Part shown: positions 1 to 5,185 of the stretch, in pieces
Position numbering within the stretch: position 1 is the first letter of the stretch
How the letters are laid out: the number at the start of each line of letters is the position of its first letter
Assembly (NCBI GenBank): GCA_013205585.1
Contig: JABMML010000217.1
Location: 1 to 5,267, forward strand
Reading direction: 5' to 3'
Origin: Chitinophagaceae bacterium
GTDB lineage: Bacteria > Bacteroidota > Bacteroidia > Chitinophagales > Chitinophagaceae
DNA: 5,267 nt
Notes under the pieces: model-generated
The model's input: only the letters and a program-made list of their open reading frames with translations
The model's database searches: none
Told to the model about the DNA's origin: nothing
Made by a program: the position numbers and the translations under genes

Positions 1-923
1 ATCACAAACTCAATCACAGTGCCTACTTTTCTTGGGTCTTTCAATGCTTCTAAGCCTCCTAAATAAATAGTTAATAAAGTACTAATGCCTATCATCAAGG
101 CCATGGTAGGAGCATAAAAAGCTTCTACTTTTGCAAGGCTAACTGCATTTTTTCGGTAGAGCTCACTATTGGTTTTAAAAAAACCTAACATGGCTTTTTC
201 TTGCACAAAAGATTTTATGACTCTAATACCCGAATACGATTCTTGTGCATTGGTGGTTAAATCAGAAAGTTGCCCCTGAATTTTTTCACTTTTCTTATTA
301 ATAATGCTATTGACAAAATAAATAGTAATAGCCAGAATTGGAAGTGGTGCAAGTACATATAAACTAAGGCGAACATCTTTACTAAACATATTATATAAGC
401 AAAAGCCAATCAAAGACACCAAGTTTATCAAATACATTATGGAGGGGCCTGTATACATTCTTACCCTACTTACATCTTCAGTAATACGACTCATTAAATC
501 GCCTGTGCTATGGGTCTTATAAAATTCAGTATCTAGTTTTTGATAATGCGCATAGACCTGATTTTTTTGATCAAATTCAATATGCCTACTCATTACAATA
601 ATGGTTTGACGCATAAAAAACATAAAAATGCTTCTTACAATGGCTAATACCAATATAGTAACACTACAAAAGGTAATTAACCAAGCAAAACTAAAATTGT
701 TGCTTGCACTTAAATTACTAATCCAGTTTACAATAAATTCATTGTATAAGGAAGGGGCTGGTTTACCCCCAGGAAGTTTAGCTTGTACCAAACCCACCAC
801 ATATCCGGTAATTTGGGGGGCCAAAACGGCAAGATAATTGGTCGCAATTACTAGTAGAATTCCGGTAAAAAACCGAAACCTATACTTCCAAAAAAACACA
901 TTCAGTGCCGACAATTCTTTCAC
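1..923 (-). CDS. ABC exporter, transmembrane half (partial, MsbA-like)
   Basis: This is the N-terminal part of a fused transmembrane/ATPase ABC exporter of the MsbA/MdlB-like class, which works as a dimer in the inner membrane to flip or export lipids or drugs. I translated it by hand. From a GTG at 923 it reads MKELSALNVFFWKYRF and stays open for 307 codons to the window edge. Hydrophobic helices lie at about residues 18-40, 78-104, 158-179, 187-207 and 268-290. Residues 135-151 (the FYKTHSTGDLMSR stretch and the ITEDV that follows) are the conserved intracellular-loop signature of type I exporters, and residues 224-241 (NAQESYSGIRVIKSFVQE) are another family hallmark. Such proteins are about 600 residues long, so the rest of the membrane domain and the Walker A, signature and Walker B motifs must lie to the left. 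An in-frame TAG directly precedes the GTG, which rules out the nearest upstream ATG (930-932). A weak -7-like box, TATCTTTA, lies at 945-938 on the minus strand without a convincing -33 box. The substrate cannot be read from this part. Confidence 0.93.
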   Translation of the reverse strand, partial: MKELSALNVFFWKYRFRFFTGILLVIATNYLAVLAPQITGYVVGLVQAKLPGGKPAPSLYNEFIVNWISNLSASNNFSFAWLITFCSVTILVLAIVRSIFMFFMRQTIIVMSRHIEFDQKNQVYAHYQKLDTEFYKTHSTGDLMSRITEDVSRVRMYTGPSIMYLINLVSLIGFCLYNMFSKDVRLSLYVLAPLPILAITIYFVNSIINKKSEKIQGQLSDLTTNAQESYSGIRVIKSFVQEKAMLGFFKTNSELYRKNAVSLAKVEAFYAPTMALMIGISTLLTIYLGGLEALKDPRKVGTVIEFV

Positions 924-979
924 CTAGACCATTTTTGTAAAGATACATGGTAGTCAATAAATTAGCGCATTTGTTTAAG

Positions 980-1013
980 CCCAATTAATGCAAGTATTTT
1001 TTGCATAATTGGG
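980..1013. repeat. Intergenic palindrome between divergent genes
   Basis: CCCAATTAATGCAA (980-993) pairs with TTGCATAATTGGG (1001-1013). The stem has 13 pairs with one bulged A and a 7-base spacer. It extends outward by a G-T wobble and two A-T pairs to 977-1016. It lies between the start of the ABC exporter gene (minus) and tRNA-Ser (plus). No run of T follows either arm, so it does not look like an intrinsic terminator. Its right arm overlaps the proposed -33 box of the tRNA promoter, so an operator-like role is possible, but that is inference. Confidence 0.7.
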
Positions 1014-1031
1014 TTTCCCTTCCTACATTTG
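1000..1031 (+). promoter_or_regulatory. Bacteroidota-type promoter of tRNA-Ser
   Basis: TTTG at 1000-1003 and TACATTTG at 1024-1031 are separated by 20 bases. This fits the known Bacteroidota primary sigma factor consensus (TTTG at -33, TAnnTTTG at -7, about 19-21 bases apart) with no mismatch. The -7 box ends only 4 bases before the first base of the mature tRNA (1036), so transcription should begin at or within a few bases of the tRNA 5' end. The -33 box falls in the loop and right arm of the 980-1013 palindrome. Confidence 0.75.
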
Positions 1032-1035
1032 CCGC

Positions 1036-1120
1036 GGAGAGTTGGCAGAGCGGTCGAATGCGGCAGTCTTGAAAACTGTTGACTGTAACAGGTCCTGGGG
1101 TTCGAATCCCTAACTCTCCG
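1036..1120 (+). tRNA. tRNA-Ser(UGA)
   Basis: An 85-base class II tRNA, folded by hand. The acceptor stem is GGAGAGT (1036-1042) with ACTCTCC (1113-1119), all seven pairs intact, and the discriminator is G1120, as usual for serine. The D stem is GCA/TGC. The anticodon stem GCAGT/ACTGT holds the loop CTTGAAA with anticodon TGA at 1070-1072, which reads UCA. A long variable arm, about 1080-1094 with a GAC/GTC stem, marks it as a serine type. The T arm has loop TTCGAAT at 1101-1107. The 3' CCA is not encoded (the genome reads CAG after the discriminator), so it must be added enzymatically. It has its own promoter and a terminator hairpin, and appears to be a single-gene unit. Confidence 0.97.
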
Positions 1121-1121
1121 C

Positions 1122-1307
1122 AGAATGAACAAAATAAGGGGCTTTTAGCCCCTTATTTAATGCCCAAAAGCGAACGAAGTGAGCAAATGTTGAGGGAGCA
1201 TAAAAATGAAGCTTGCTTCGATTTTGATGCGAACGAAGCATTTAAAATGGCGCAGCCATTTGCTTTTGGGCATTAAAAGAATGGCTATTCTCATTTTTGT
1301 TCATTCT
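1122..1307. repeat. Nested inverted-repeat element (REP/MITE-like)
   Basis: A 186-base non-coding element behind the tRNA. Its ends are a perfect 13-base inverted repeat, AGAATGAACAAAA (1122-1134) and TTTTGTTCATTCT (1295-1307). A second perfect pair is nested inside: AATGCCCAAAAGC (1159-1171) and GCTTTTGGGCATT (1262-1274), which extends outward by TTT (1156-1158) with AAA (1275-1277). Between the inner arms lie small hairpins at 1170-1184, 1187-1201, 1208-1219, 1227-1241 and 1245-1261 (AAATGGC-GCA-GCCATTT); another, GAATGGCTATTC at 1279-1290, lies outside them. GCGAACGAAG occurs twice (1170-1179 and 1229-1238). A 3-base CGC flanks both ends (1119-1121 and 1308-1310), which might be a target duplication or chance. 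No protein is credible here: the one frame open for about 65 codons (1079-1276) begins inside the tRNA. Whether this is a dispersed mobile repeat, a structured RNA or both cannot be decided from one copy. Confidence 0.65.
1132..1158 (+). terminator. Intrinsic terminator of tRNA-Ser
   Basis: A perfect 12-base-pair stem, AAATAAGGGGCT (1132-1143) with AGCCCCTTATTT (1147-1158), closes a 3-base TTT loop. It begins 11 bases after the tRNA. The GC-rich core is followed by the T-rich arm TTATTT, so the U tract is part of the stem, and the symmetry would let it work on both strands. The first three bases also belong to a longer-range inverted repeat that ends at 1307. Confidence 0.78.
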
Positions 1308-1323
1308 CGCCCCCACAAAGGGC

Positions 1324-1344
1324 TGCCGGAGCAAAGCGACGGCA
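1324..1344. repeat. REP-like palindrome
   Basis: TGCCG (1324-1328) pairs with CGGCA (1340-1344), and inside them GC (1331-1332) pairs with GC (1336-1337) around an AAA loop. The two stems are separated by GA opposite GA, a symmetrical tandem mismatch that can form sheared G-A pairs in RNA. It sits in a short GC-rich patch (about 1308-1345) that contrasts with the AT-rich surroundings. It resembles small dispersed palindromic repeats of bacterial intergenic regions, but copy number is unknown from this window. Confidence 0.5.
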
Positions 1345-1345
1345 A

Positions 1346-1459
1346 TCAAGTGGTAAATAGATTATTTTCTAAGTTTAAATAGGGTCAAATTAAACCTATT
1401 TATTAGGTAATTAACCGAACAAAATTGTCATTATAATTCAGGTATGTTTAAATAAAAAA
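1346..1459 (+). promoter_or_regulatory. AT-rich leader of the DUF4160/DUF2442 pair
   Basis: No gene is visible here. Interleaved inverted repeats are present: GTTTAA (1373-1378) with TTAAAC (1390-1395), AAATAGG (1377-1383) with CCTATTT (1395-1401), and CCTA (1395-1398) with TAGG (1404-1407), so several hairpins compete. GTTTAAATA at 1373-1381 recurs at 1446-1454, just before the start codon. TATGTTTA (1443-1450) is one base off the TAnnTTTG -7 box, but no TTTG lies at the right distance (a TTG at 1425-1427 is too close). A promoter for the gene pair must lie here or further left, but the exact site is uncertain. Confidence 0.35.
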
Positions 1460-1729
1460 ATGCCTACTATTCTATACATCTATGGTTGGAGATTATTCTT
1501 CTATTCCAATGAAAAAAATGAACCTATTCACATACATGTTCAAAAAGGTGATTTTGAGGGTAAATTTTGGTTAAAAATTGAAGAAATATCAATAGAAGAA
1601 GCTTTTTGTTATAATTTTACCCCAGCAGCAAAAAGAGAAATTAAAAAAATAATATACCAACATTTTGATCTTATAGTAGATGCTTGGTTTAGACATTTTA
1701 TAAACCCTGAAAATGGAAAAATTGAATAA
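1460..1729 (+). CDS. DUF4160 family protein
   Basis: An 89-residue cytosolic protein without a signal peptide or membrane segment. It matches the DUF4160 pattern as I know it: an MPTI start, a hydrophobic GWRLFFYSNE stretch (residues 9-18), then the family hallmark EPIHIHVQKGDFEGKFWL (21-38), followed by helices and an aromatic C-terminal AWFRHF (75-80). Length and start agree with the family, and the leader is A-rich without a Shine-Dalgarno sequence. The molecular function of the family is not established to my knowledge. The two histidines of HIH (24 and 26) look like candidate functional residues, which is inference. The gene overlaps the next one by 17 bases, so the two are surely co-translated, and DUF4160 with DUF2442 is a recurring pair in bacterial genomes. 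The AT content is higher than in the flanking envelope genes, which fits an accessory origin. Confidence 0.85.
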   Translation: MPTILYIYGWRLFFYSNEKNEPIHIHVQKGDFEGKFWLKIEEISIEEAFCYNFTPAAKREIKKIIYQHFDLIVDAWFRHFINPENGKIE

Positions 1730-1934
1730 TATAGAATCAATACAATTTACAAAAGAAACGCTTTTGATTAAAATTGATAATATAATTCATCAATTAGATT
1801 TAAAAGTTATCTCAAATAAATTACTTATAGCTTCTGAAGAAGAAAGAAATAATTATATTATATCTCCTGCCAATTATGGCATTCATTGGCCAATGATAGA
1901 TGAGGATATTTCTCTAAATATTCTTTTACAATAA
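1713..1934 (+). CDS. DUF2442 family protein
   Basis: A 73-residue protein. Its C-terminal half carries the DUF2442 signature: NYGIHWPMIDEDISLNILL (residues 54-72) corresponds to the family's GIHWP..DEDLS..GLL ending. The N-terminal half is a short beta-rich stretch (IQFTKETLLIKIDNIIHQLDL). It is slightly shorter than typical members of about 80-90 residues. The ATG at 1713 lies inside the end of the DUF4160 gene in another frame, so translation is probably coupled. Two tandem TAA stops end it (1932-1937). Base use is extreme: in the sample 1741-1800 I count 11 G or C in 60. Function is unknown to me. The small overlapping two-gene format resembles toxin-antitoxin modules, but neither protein shows a recognised toxin or DNA-binding motif. 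The next gene converges from the other strand after 6 bases. Confidence 0.8.
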   Translation: MEKLNNIESIQFTKETLLIKIDNIIHQLDLKVISNKLLIASEEERNNYIISPANYGIHWPMIDEDISLNILLQ

Positions 1935-1940
1935 TAAACA

Positions 1941-2339
1941 CTACTGCACCCCTTCCCCACGAAAGGAAACAGTCTTATTCAAATTCCCGCTAAAAAATAA
2001 GTTAGCCGACTTTGAAAACATACCCACCGCAGAACCATTAAAGCCTAAAACCACAGTGGCAGTAGCGCCAGGAAGAATTACTTGATCCTTGGTATATTTT
2101 GGAGTGGTACAACCACATCCCACCATTACATTATCTAAACTAATATTATAATTACTAATATTTTGAATACTTACGGTAAATTCAGTTGATTTCCCAAAAG
2201 CAATTTTACCCATATCATAATTATCATTGGTGAACTTCAAAACCTTCGCAATGTCTACTTGAGCATGCGTTGAATTGGTTTGAGCGTTCACAGTTAAAAA
2301 ACCTAATAACACCATCACAACTAATAAAATCTTTTTCAT
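1941..2339 (-). CDS. Exported DUF1573 domain protein
   Basis: A 132-residue protein with a clear signal peptide: MKK, a hydrophobic core (ILLVVMVLLGFLTV) and a cleavage-like VNAQ at residues 17-20. The mature part is a single Ig-like DUF1573 domain. It starts with FTNDNYDMGKIAFGKSTEFT (36-55), corresponding to the family's F....DFG.I..G pattern, carries the hallmark GCGCTTP (74-80), and ends in beta-strand repeats and FRGEGVQ. DUF1573 proteins are abundant in Bacteroidota and lie in the periplasm or at the outer surface; no enzymatic role is known to me. The two cysteines of the motif (75 and 77) might bind metal or form disulphides, which is inference. The gene follows the ligase-like gene after 26 bases and is probably the last gene of that operon. 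No terminator hairpin is visible after it. Confidence 0.88.
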   Translation of the reverse strand: MKKILLVVMVLLGFLTVNAQTNSTHAQVDIAKVLKFTNDNYDMGKIAFGKSTEFTVSIQNISNYNISLDNVMVGCGCTTPKYTKDQVILPGATATVVLGFNGSAVGMFSKSANLFFSGNLNKTVSFRGEGVQ

Positions 2340-2365
2340 AAAATATTATTTATTCTTTTATCAAA

Positions 2366-4702
2366 TTACTTACAATACTGCGCAATAAACTTATCTATAT
2401 CAGGATAATTTTTCTTTTTAGCCGCTTGTAAAGGGCCACAAGCATCACTATTCTTTCCCATGGATACAAGTGACATGGCTTTAAAAAACTCAGACTTACC
2501 TGTATTATTATTTGCAAAAGAAGATGCTTTTTCAAAATAAGGAATACTTTTTTCAAAATTCTTATTCGTATAATAACAAATAGCTACATTTTCATAATGC
2601 GTATAATTATTAGGCTCAACCGAACTTGCTTTTATATACATACTAGCTGCTTGTGTATATTTTCCTTTTGCAAATAGCTTTCCTCCGTCTGTAGAATATT
2701 GATTGGTGAAAACGGCTTGTCCGCTACCTTGACTTCCCAAAACTCCTCTAGAAAGTAGGTTTTTAGCATTCAAGAGTGGTACTGTATCTTTTGGAAAATG
2801 AACATAGGCGCTATCTAAGATATTGATCATGTTTTTATCGGCCCCGCCCTTCACTTCATACATAGCCATTAAATATTGATTCACGGCCTCACCCCCATCT
2901 CTATACTTCTTATAAACAGTATATATCTTATTAATTTCTACAGTATCTTTTTTCTTAGCAGCCGCATACAATGCATTTTTATAATAAGAAGTAGCCCTAG
3001 GCCAGTTGTAAAAAGCACGGTAAGCATAAAAAGCAGTACTATCGAAATTCTGCTGAGCAGAGAATATTGCTGTTTTAATAAAGTCGTTATAATGCAAGGC
3101 TGGGTTTACATTTTCACTTTCTCTCAATAGGCGCATCGACTCATCATACATTTTATCTCTAAAATAATACCTAGCCACCAAGGCTTTAATAGGAAGTGTA
3201 GAGGTAGATAAATTTGGGAACATAGGAAAGGCATCTTTTACTTCGTCTAATGCCATCTTAGGATCGGCATCAATTTCCCCCATTACATATTTTTGCACTT
3301 TCAAAGACTCATACACTTGGTTGTTGATGAAGATGGAACCACCAATTAATAAAAATCCAATGATAATATAGGCAGGTAAAACAAACTTAAATTGTTTTAG
3401 TTTTTTTGTGGGGTCCTTTTGAATTAAATATGCAGGCGCAAATAATAAGGCAACAGAAATTGTTAACATTGTTTGCATCGAAGTTCTTTCTGTAGGAAAA
3501 TTCAGAAATGCATCTATAAAATAACAGGCAACTGCCATAAAACTAATGGTGGTGAAAAGGCGATAGTCTTTATACTTTTCTTTAAACCAAACTTGAAAGG
3601 TAAATACAAATGCGATTACAAACAGACCTAAATAAGCTAGCCCTCCTACAATGCCTAAATCGGCAGCAGCTTCTAAAAAATCATTGTGTGAGTGATAAGG
3701 AACATACAAGTCATTGGTAAATTCTTTTTCGTAAGGAATGCTAGCTAATTTCCAATTCCCATAACCATCACCTATAAAAGGGTGCTTCAAAAAATAGTCT
3801 ATAGCGCCTTCCCATAAATGTAAACGACCAGAAGAAGCTTGGTTATTTAATTGAATGGACTGAATTCTATCTGTTACAGCACCACTAGAAGAGGCTTCGT
3901 TGATATTACTTAAAGCTAAATTTGAAAAGAAAAAGGCAAATACAACGGGTACTAAAAAATAAGCAATAGAAATAATTGAGCTTTTTATATTTTCTTTTTT
4001 TCTAAAATATAAAGTAGTGGCAGCAAATATGATCATAATGCCCAAGAGCGAAACAAATGTTGATCTTGTACTTAAAATAAAAATTGCAAATGAACCCACA
4101 AATAAGGTAATAACTCCAAATATTTTACCAAATATTTTTGTATTCAATATTAGATATAAGCAGAAAGGAAACTTAATAATTAAACTAGCTGCCATGACGT
4201 TTTTATTACCATTATTACCTGTTGCATTATTAGGGTTAAATGTACCCAGTTCAGAATCTATAGCTTCTTTAAAAGTTCGCATCACATAAAAAGCATCAAA
4301 AAATAGAACTATAGTAATTAATATTGCTAGGGGTAAATAGTAATTCTTAATGTCTTTTTTATATAATAGTATAGCAAAATTTGTAAAAATAAAAAAGGTA
4401 CTTGCTAATCTTGCCAAACAGACAATGGCCTCAATGGCATTCATGGCATAGCTTATGGAAATGAGTGCCCAAATAAAATAAAAAGTATATAAGAGTGTAA
4501 ATTGATGACTGAATACAGCTGAAATGGCTTCAGCATATATTTTTCTATTAATAAGAATATAGCCAAGTACCACCAAATCCACAATACTAGTATACAACCA
4601 CTGTGCCCCCATTACATCGGCGCCTCCTAAATCAGGAATAAAGTGCACTGCTAAATAAATAGCAGAGAATAGCAAGAGTATATAATCAAATCCTTTTTTC
4701 AT
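2366..4702 (-). CDS. O-antigen ligase/polymerase-like membrane protein with C-terminal TPRs
   Basis: A 778-residue, two-part protein. Residues 1-460 form about twelve membrane helices. The large loop before helix 345-371 carries the Wzy_C/WaaL features: SSGRLHLWEGA with R293, then HPFIGDGYGNW (307-317) and YHSHNDFLEAAADLG (336-350) with H337 and H339. Arg and His in this loop are the known functional residues of the WaaL ligase family. R213 (STRSTF) is a further conserved-type arginine. Residues 461-778 are soluble and rich in helix pairs, with recognisable TPRs at about 672-735 (FAKGKYTQAASMYIKASSVE, then a unit with NKNFEKSIPYFEKASS) and a last degenerate unit ending in KFIAQYCK; weaker repeats cover about 505-600. 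The family transfers or polymerises lipid-linked glycans on the periplasmic side, onto lipid A core, a polysaccharide or a protein. Which acceptor applies here cannot be told. The TPR part may bind a partner or acceptor. It lies 27 bases after the YhcH-like gene and 26 before the DUF1573 gene, which suggests an operon. Confidence 0.88.
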   Translation of the reverse strand: MKKGFDYILLLFSAIYLAVHFIPDLGGADVMGAQWLYTSIVDLVVLGYILINRKIYAEAISAVFSHQFTLLYTFYFIWALISISYAMNAIEAIVCLARLASTFFIFTNFAILLYKKDIKNYYLPLAILITIVLFFDAFYVMRTFKEAIDSELGTFNPNNATGNNGNKNVMAASLIIKFPFCLYLILNTKIFGKIFGVITLFVGSFAIFILSTRSTFVSLLGIMIIFAATTLYFRKKENIKSSIISIAYFLVPVVFAFFFSNLALSNINEASSSGAVTDRIQSIQLNNQASSGRLHLWEGAIDYFLKHPFIGDGYGNWKLASIPYEKEFTNDLYVPYHSHNDFLEAAADLGIVGGLAYLGLFVIAFVFTFQVWFKEKYKDYRLFTTISFMAVACYFIDAFLNFPTERTSMQTMLTISVALLFAPAYLIQKDPTKKLKQFKFVLPAYIIIGFLLIGGSIFINNQVYESLKVQKYVMGEIDADPKMALDEVKDAFPMFPNLSTSTLPIKALVARYYFRDKMYDESMRLLRESENVNPALHYNDFIKTAIFSAQQNFDSTAFYAYRAFYNWPRATSYYKNALYAAAKKKDTVEINKIYTVYKKYRDGGEAVNQYLMAMYEVKGGADKNMINILDSAYVHFPKDTVPLLNAKNLLSRGVLGSQGSGQAVFTNQYSTDGGKLFAKGKYTQAASMYIKASSVEPNNYTHYENVAICYYTNKNFEKSIPYFEKASSFANNNTGKSEFFKAMSLVSMGKNSDACGPLQAAKKKNYPDIDKFIAQYCK

Positions 4703-4729
4703 ATATTAAAATTAGTATATTAATTGGAT

Positions 4730-5185
4730 TTATTTAACCCGAACCTTCATAACCAGTTTTTTAATGGAACCTTCCCCTATCATGGGCGCATGCACATCTT
4801 CTGGGAAATAAATACTAAACATACCAGCCTGCATTTCAAAAAATAGTGTAGGTGCATCGGCATAAAATAGTACATCTTTTTCTTCACTGTATTCACCCTT
4901 GGGAGAAGAACAACTGGTTCTGGCTCTCCAACCCACAGTTTCTTTACCTTTTAATACAATTTGAATATCTATATAAGTATTATGGCATTCAAAACCCGCC
5001 AATGACTCTTCTTCAGGCACACAGTTCCCCTCTATTATAATAGCCTTAATATCTTCCCCGTCTACCAGTACCGTGCCTGGTTCTGCAATTAATAAATTAT
5101 TAGTGACGATATAATCAATGGCCTTGGCAAATCTTGGATGCAGACTTGTATACTTATTTATTTCACTTAATTTATCTATTACCAT
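4730..5185 (-). CDS. YhcH/YjgK/YiaL family protein (EbgC/TabA-like)
   Basis: A 151-residue cytosolic protein of the usual family length, a single cupin-like beta barrel. The signatures are at the expected places: FECHNTYIDIQIVLKGKETVGW (65-86) with E66, H68, D73, Q75 and E82; DVLFYAD (104-110); FEMQAGMFSIYFPEDVHAP (116-134) with the conserved P-D-H-P group, here P128, D130, H132 and P134; and the ending KKLVMKVRVK. E. coli relatives include EbgC, YiaL, YhcH and TabA (YjgK). The family is linked to sugar handling, such as anomer or isomer conversion and sialic-acid or galactoside operons, and TabA to biofilm and toxin-antitoxin effects. The in vivo substrate is rarely proven. The start at 5185 matches the family N-terminus (MVIDKL). 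It is the first gene of the minus-strand cluster visible here. I see no good TAnnTTTG box in the 82 bases upstream, so the operon may continue to the right. Confidence 0.9.
   Translation of the reverse strand: MVIDKLSEINKYTSLHPRFAKAIDYIVTNNLLIAEPGTVLVDGEDIKAIIIEGNCVPEEESLAGFECHNTYIDIQIVLKGKETVGWRARTSCSSPKGEYSEEKDVLFYADAPTLFFEMQAGMFSIYFPEDVHAPMIGEGSIKKLVMKVRVK

Noticed and set aside
628..837. Open frame of 69 codons on the plus strand
   Set aside because: It lies fully antisense to the ABC exporter, whose reading frame is supported by family motifs.
977..1016. Terminator for a gene entering from the left or right
   Set aside because: Neither arm is followed by a T run, and the genes on both sides read away from it.
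1036..1120. tRNA 3' end as an attachment site with a duplicated copy
   Set aside because: I looked for a second copy of the T arm and acceptor end in the rest of the window and found none, and no integrase gene is present.
1079..1276. Open frame of 65 codons on the plus strand
   Set aside because: It begins inside the tRNA-Ser anticodon arm and runs through the terminator and the inverted-repeat element; no protein family is recognisable.
1122..1345. CRISPR array
   Set aside because: The repeats are inverted and irregular in spacing; there are no regularly spaced direct repeats of 25-40 bases.
2340..2365. Internal promoter before the DUF1573 gene (TAATTTG on the minus strand)
   Set aside because: The box is one base short of TAnnTTTG and lies at the stop codon of the preceding gene; the 26-base gap is better explained by an operon.
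2876..3130. Open frames antisense to the ligase-like gene (also 4017-4289) and to the YhcH-like gene (4852-5040)
   Set aside because: They are shadows of well-supported coding genes and have no family resemblance or leader of their own.
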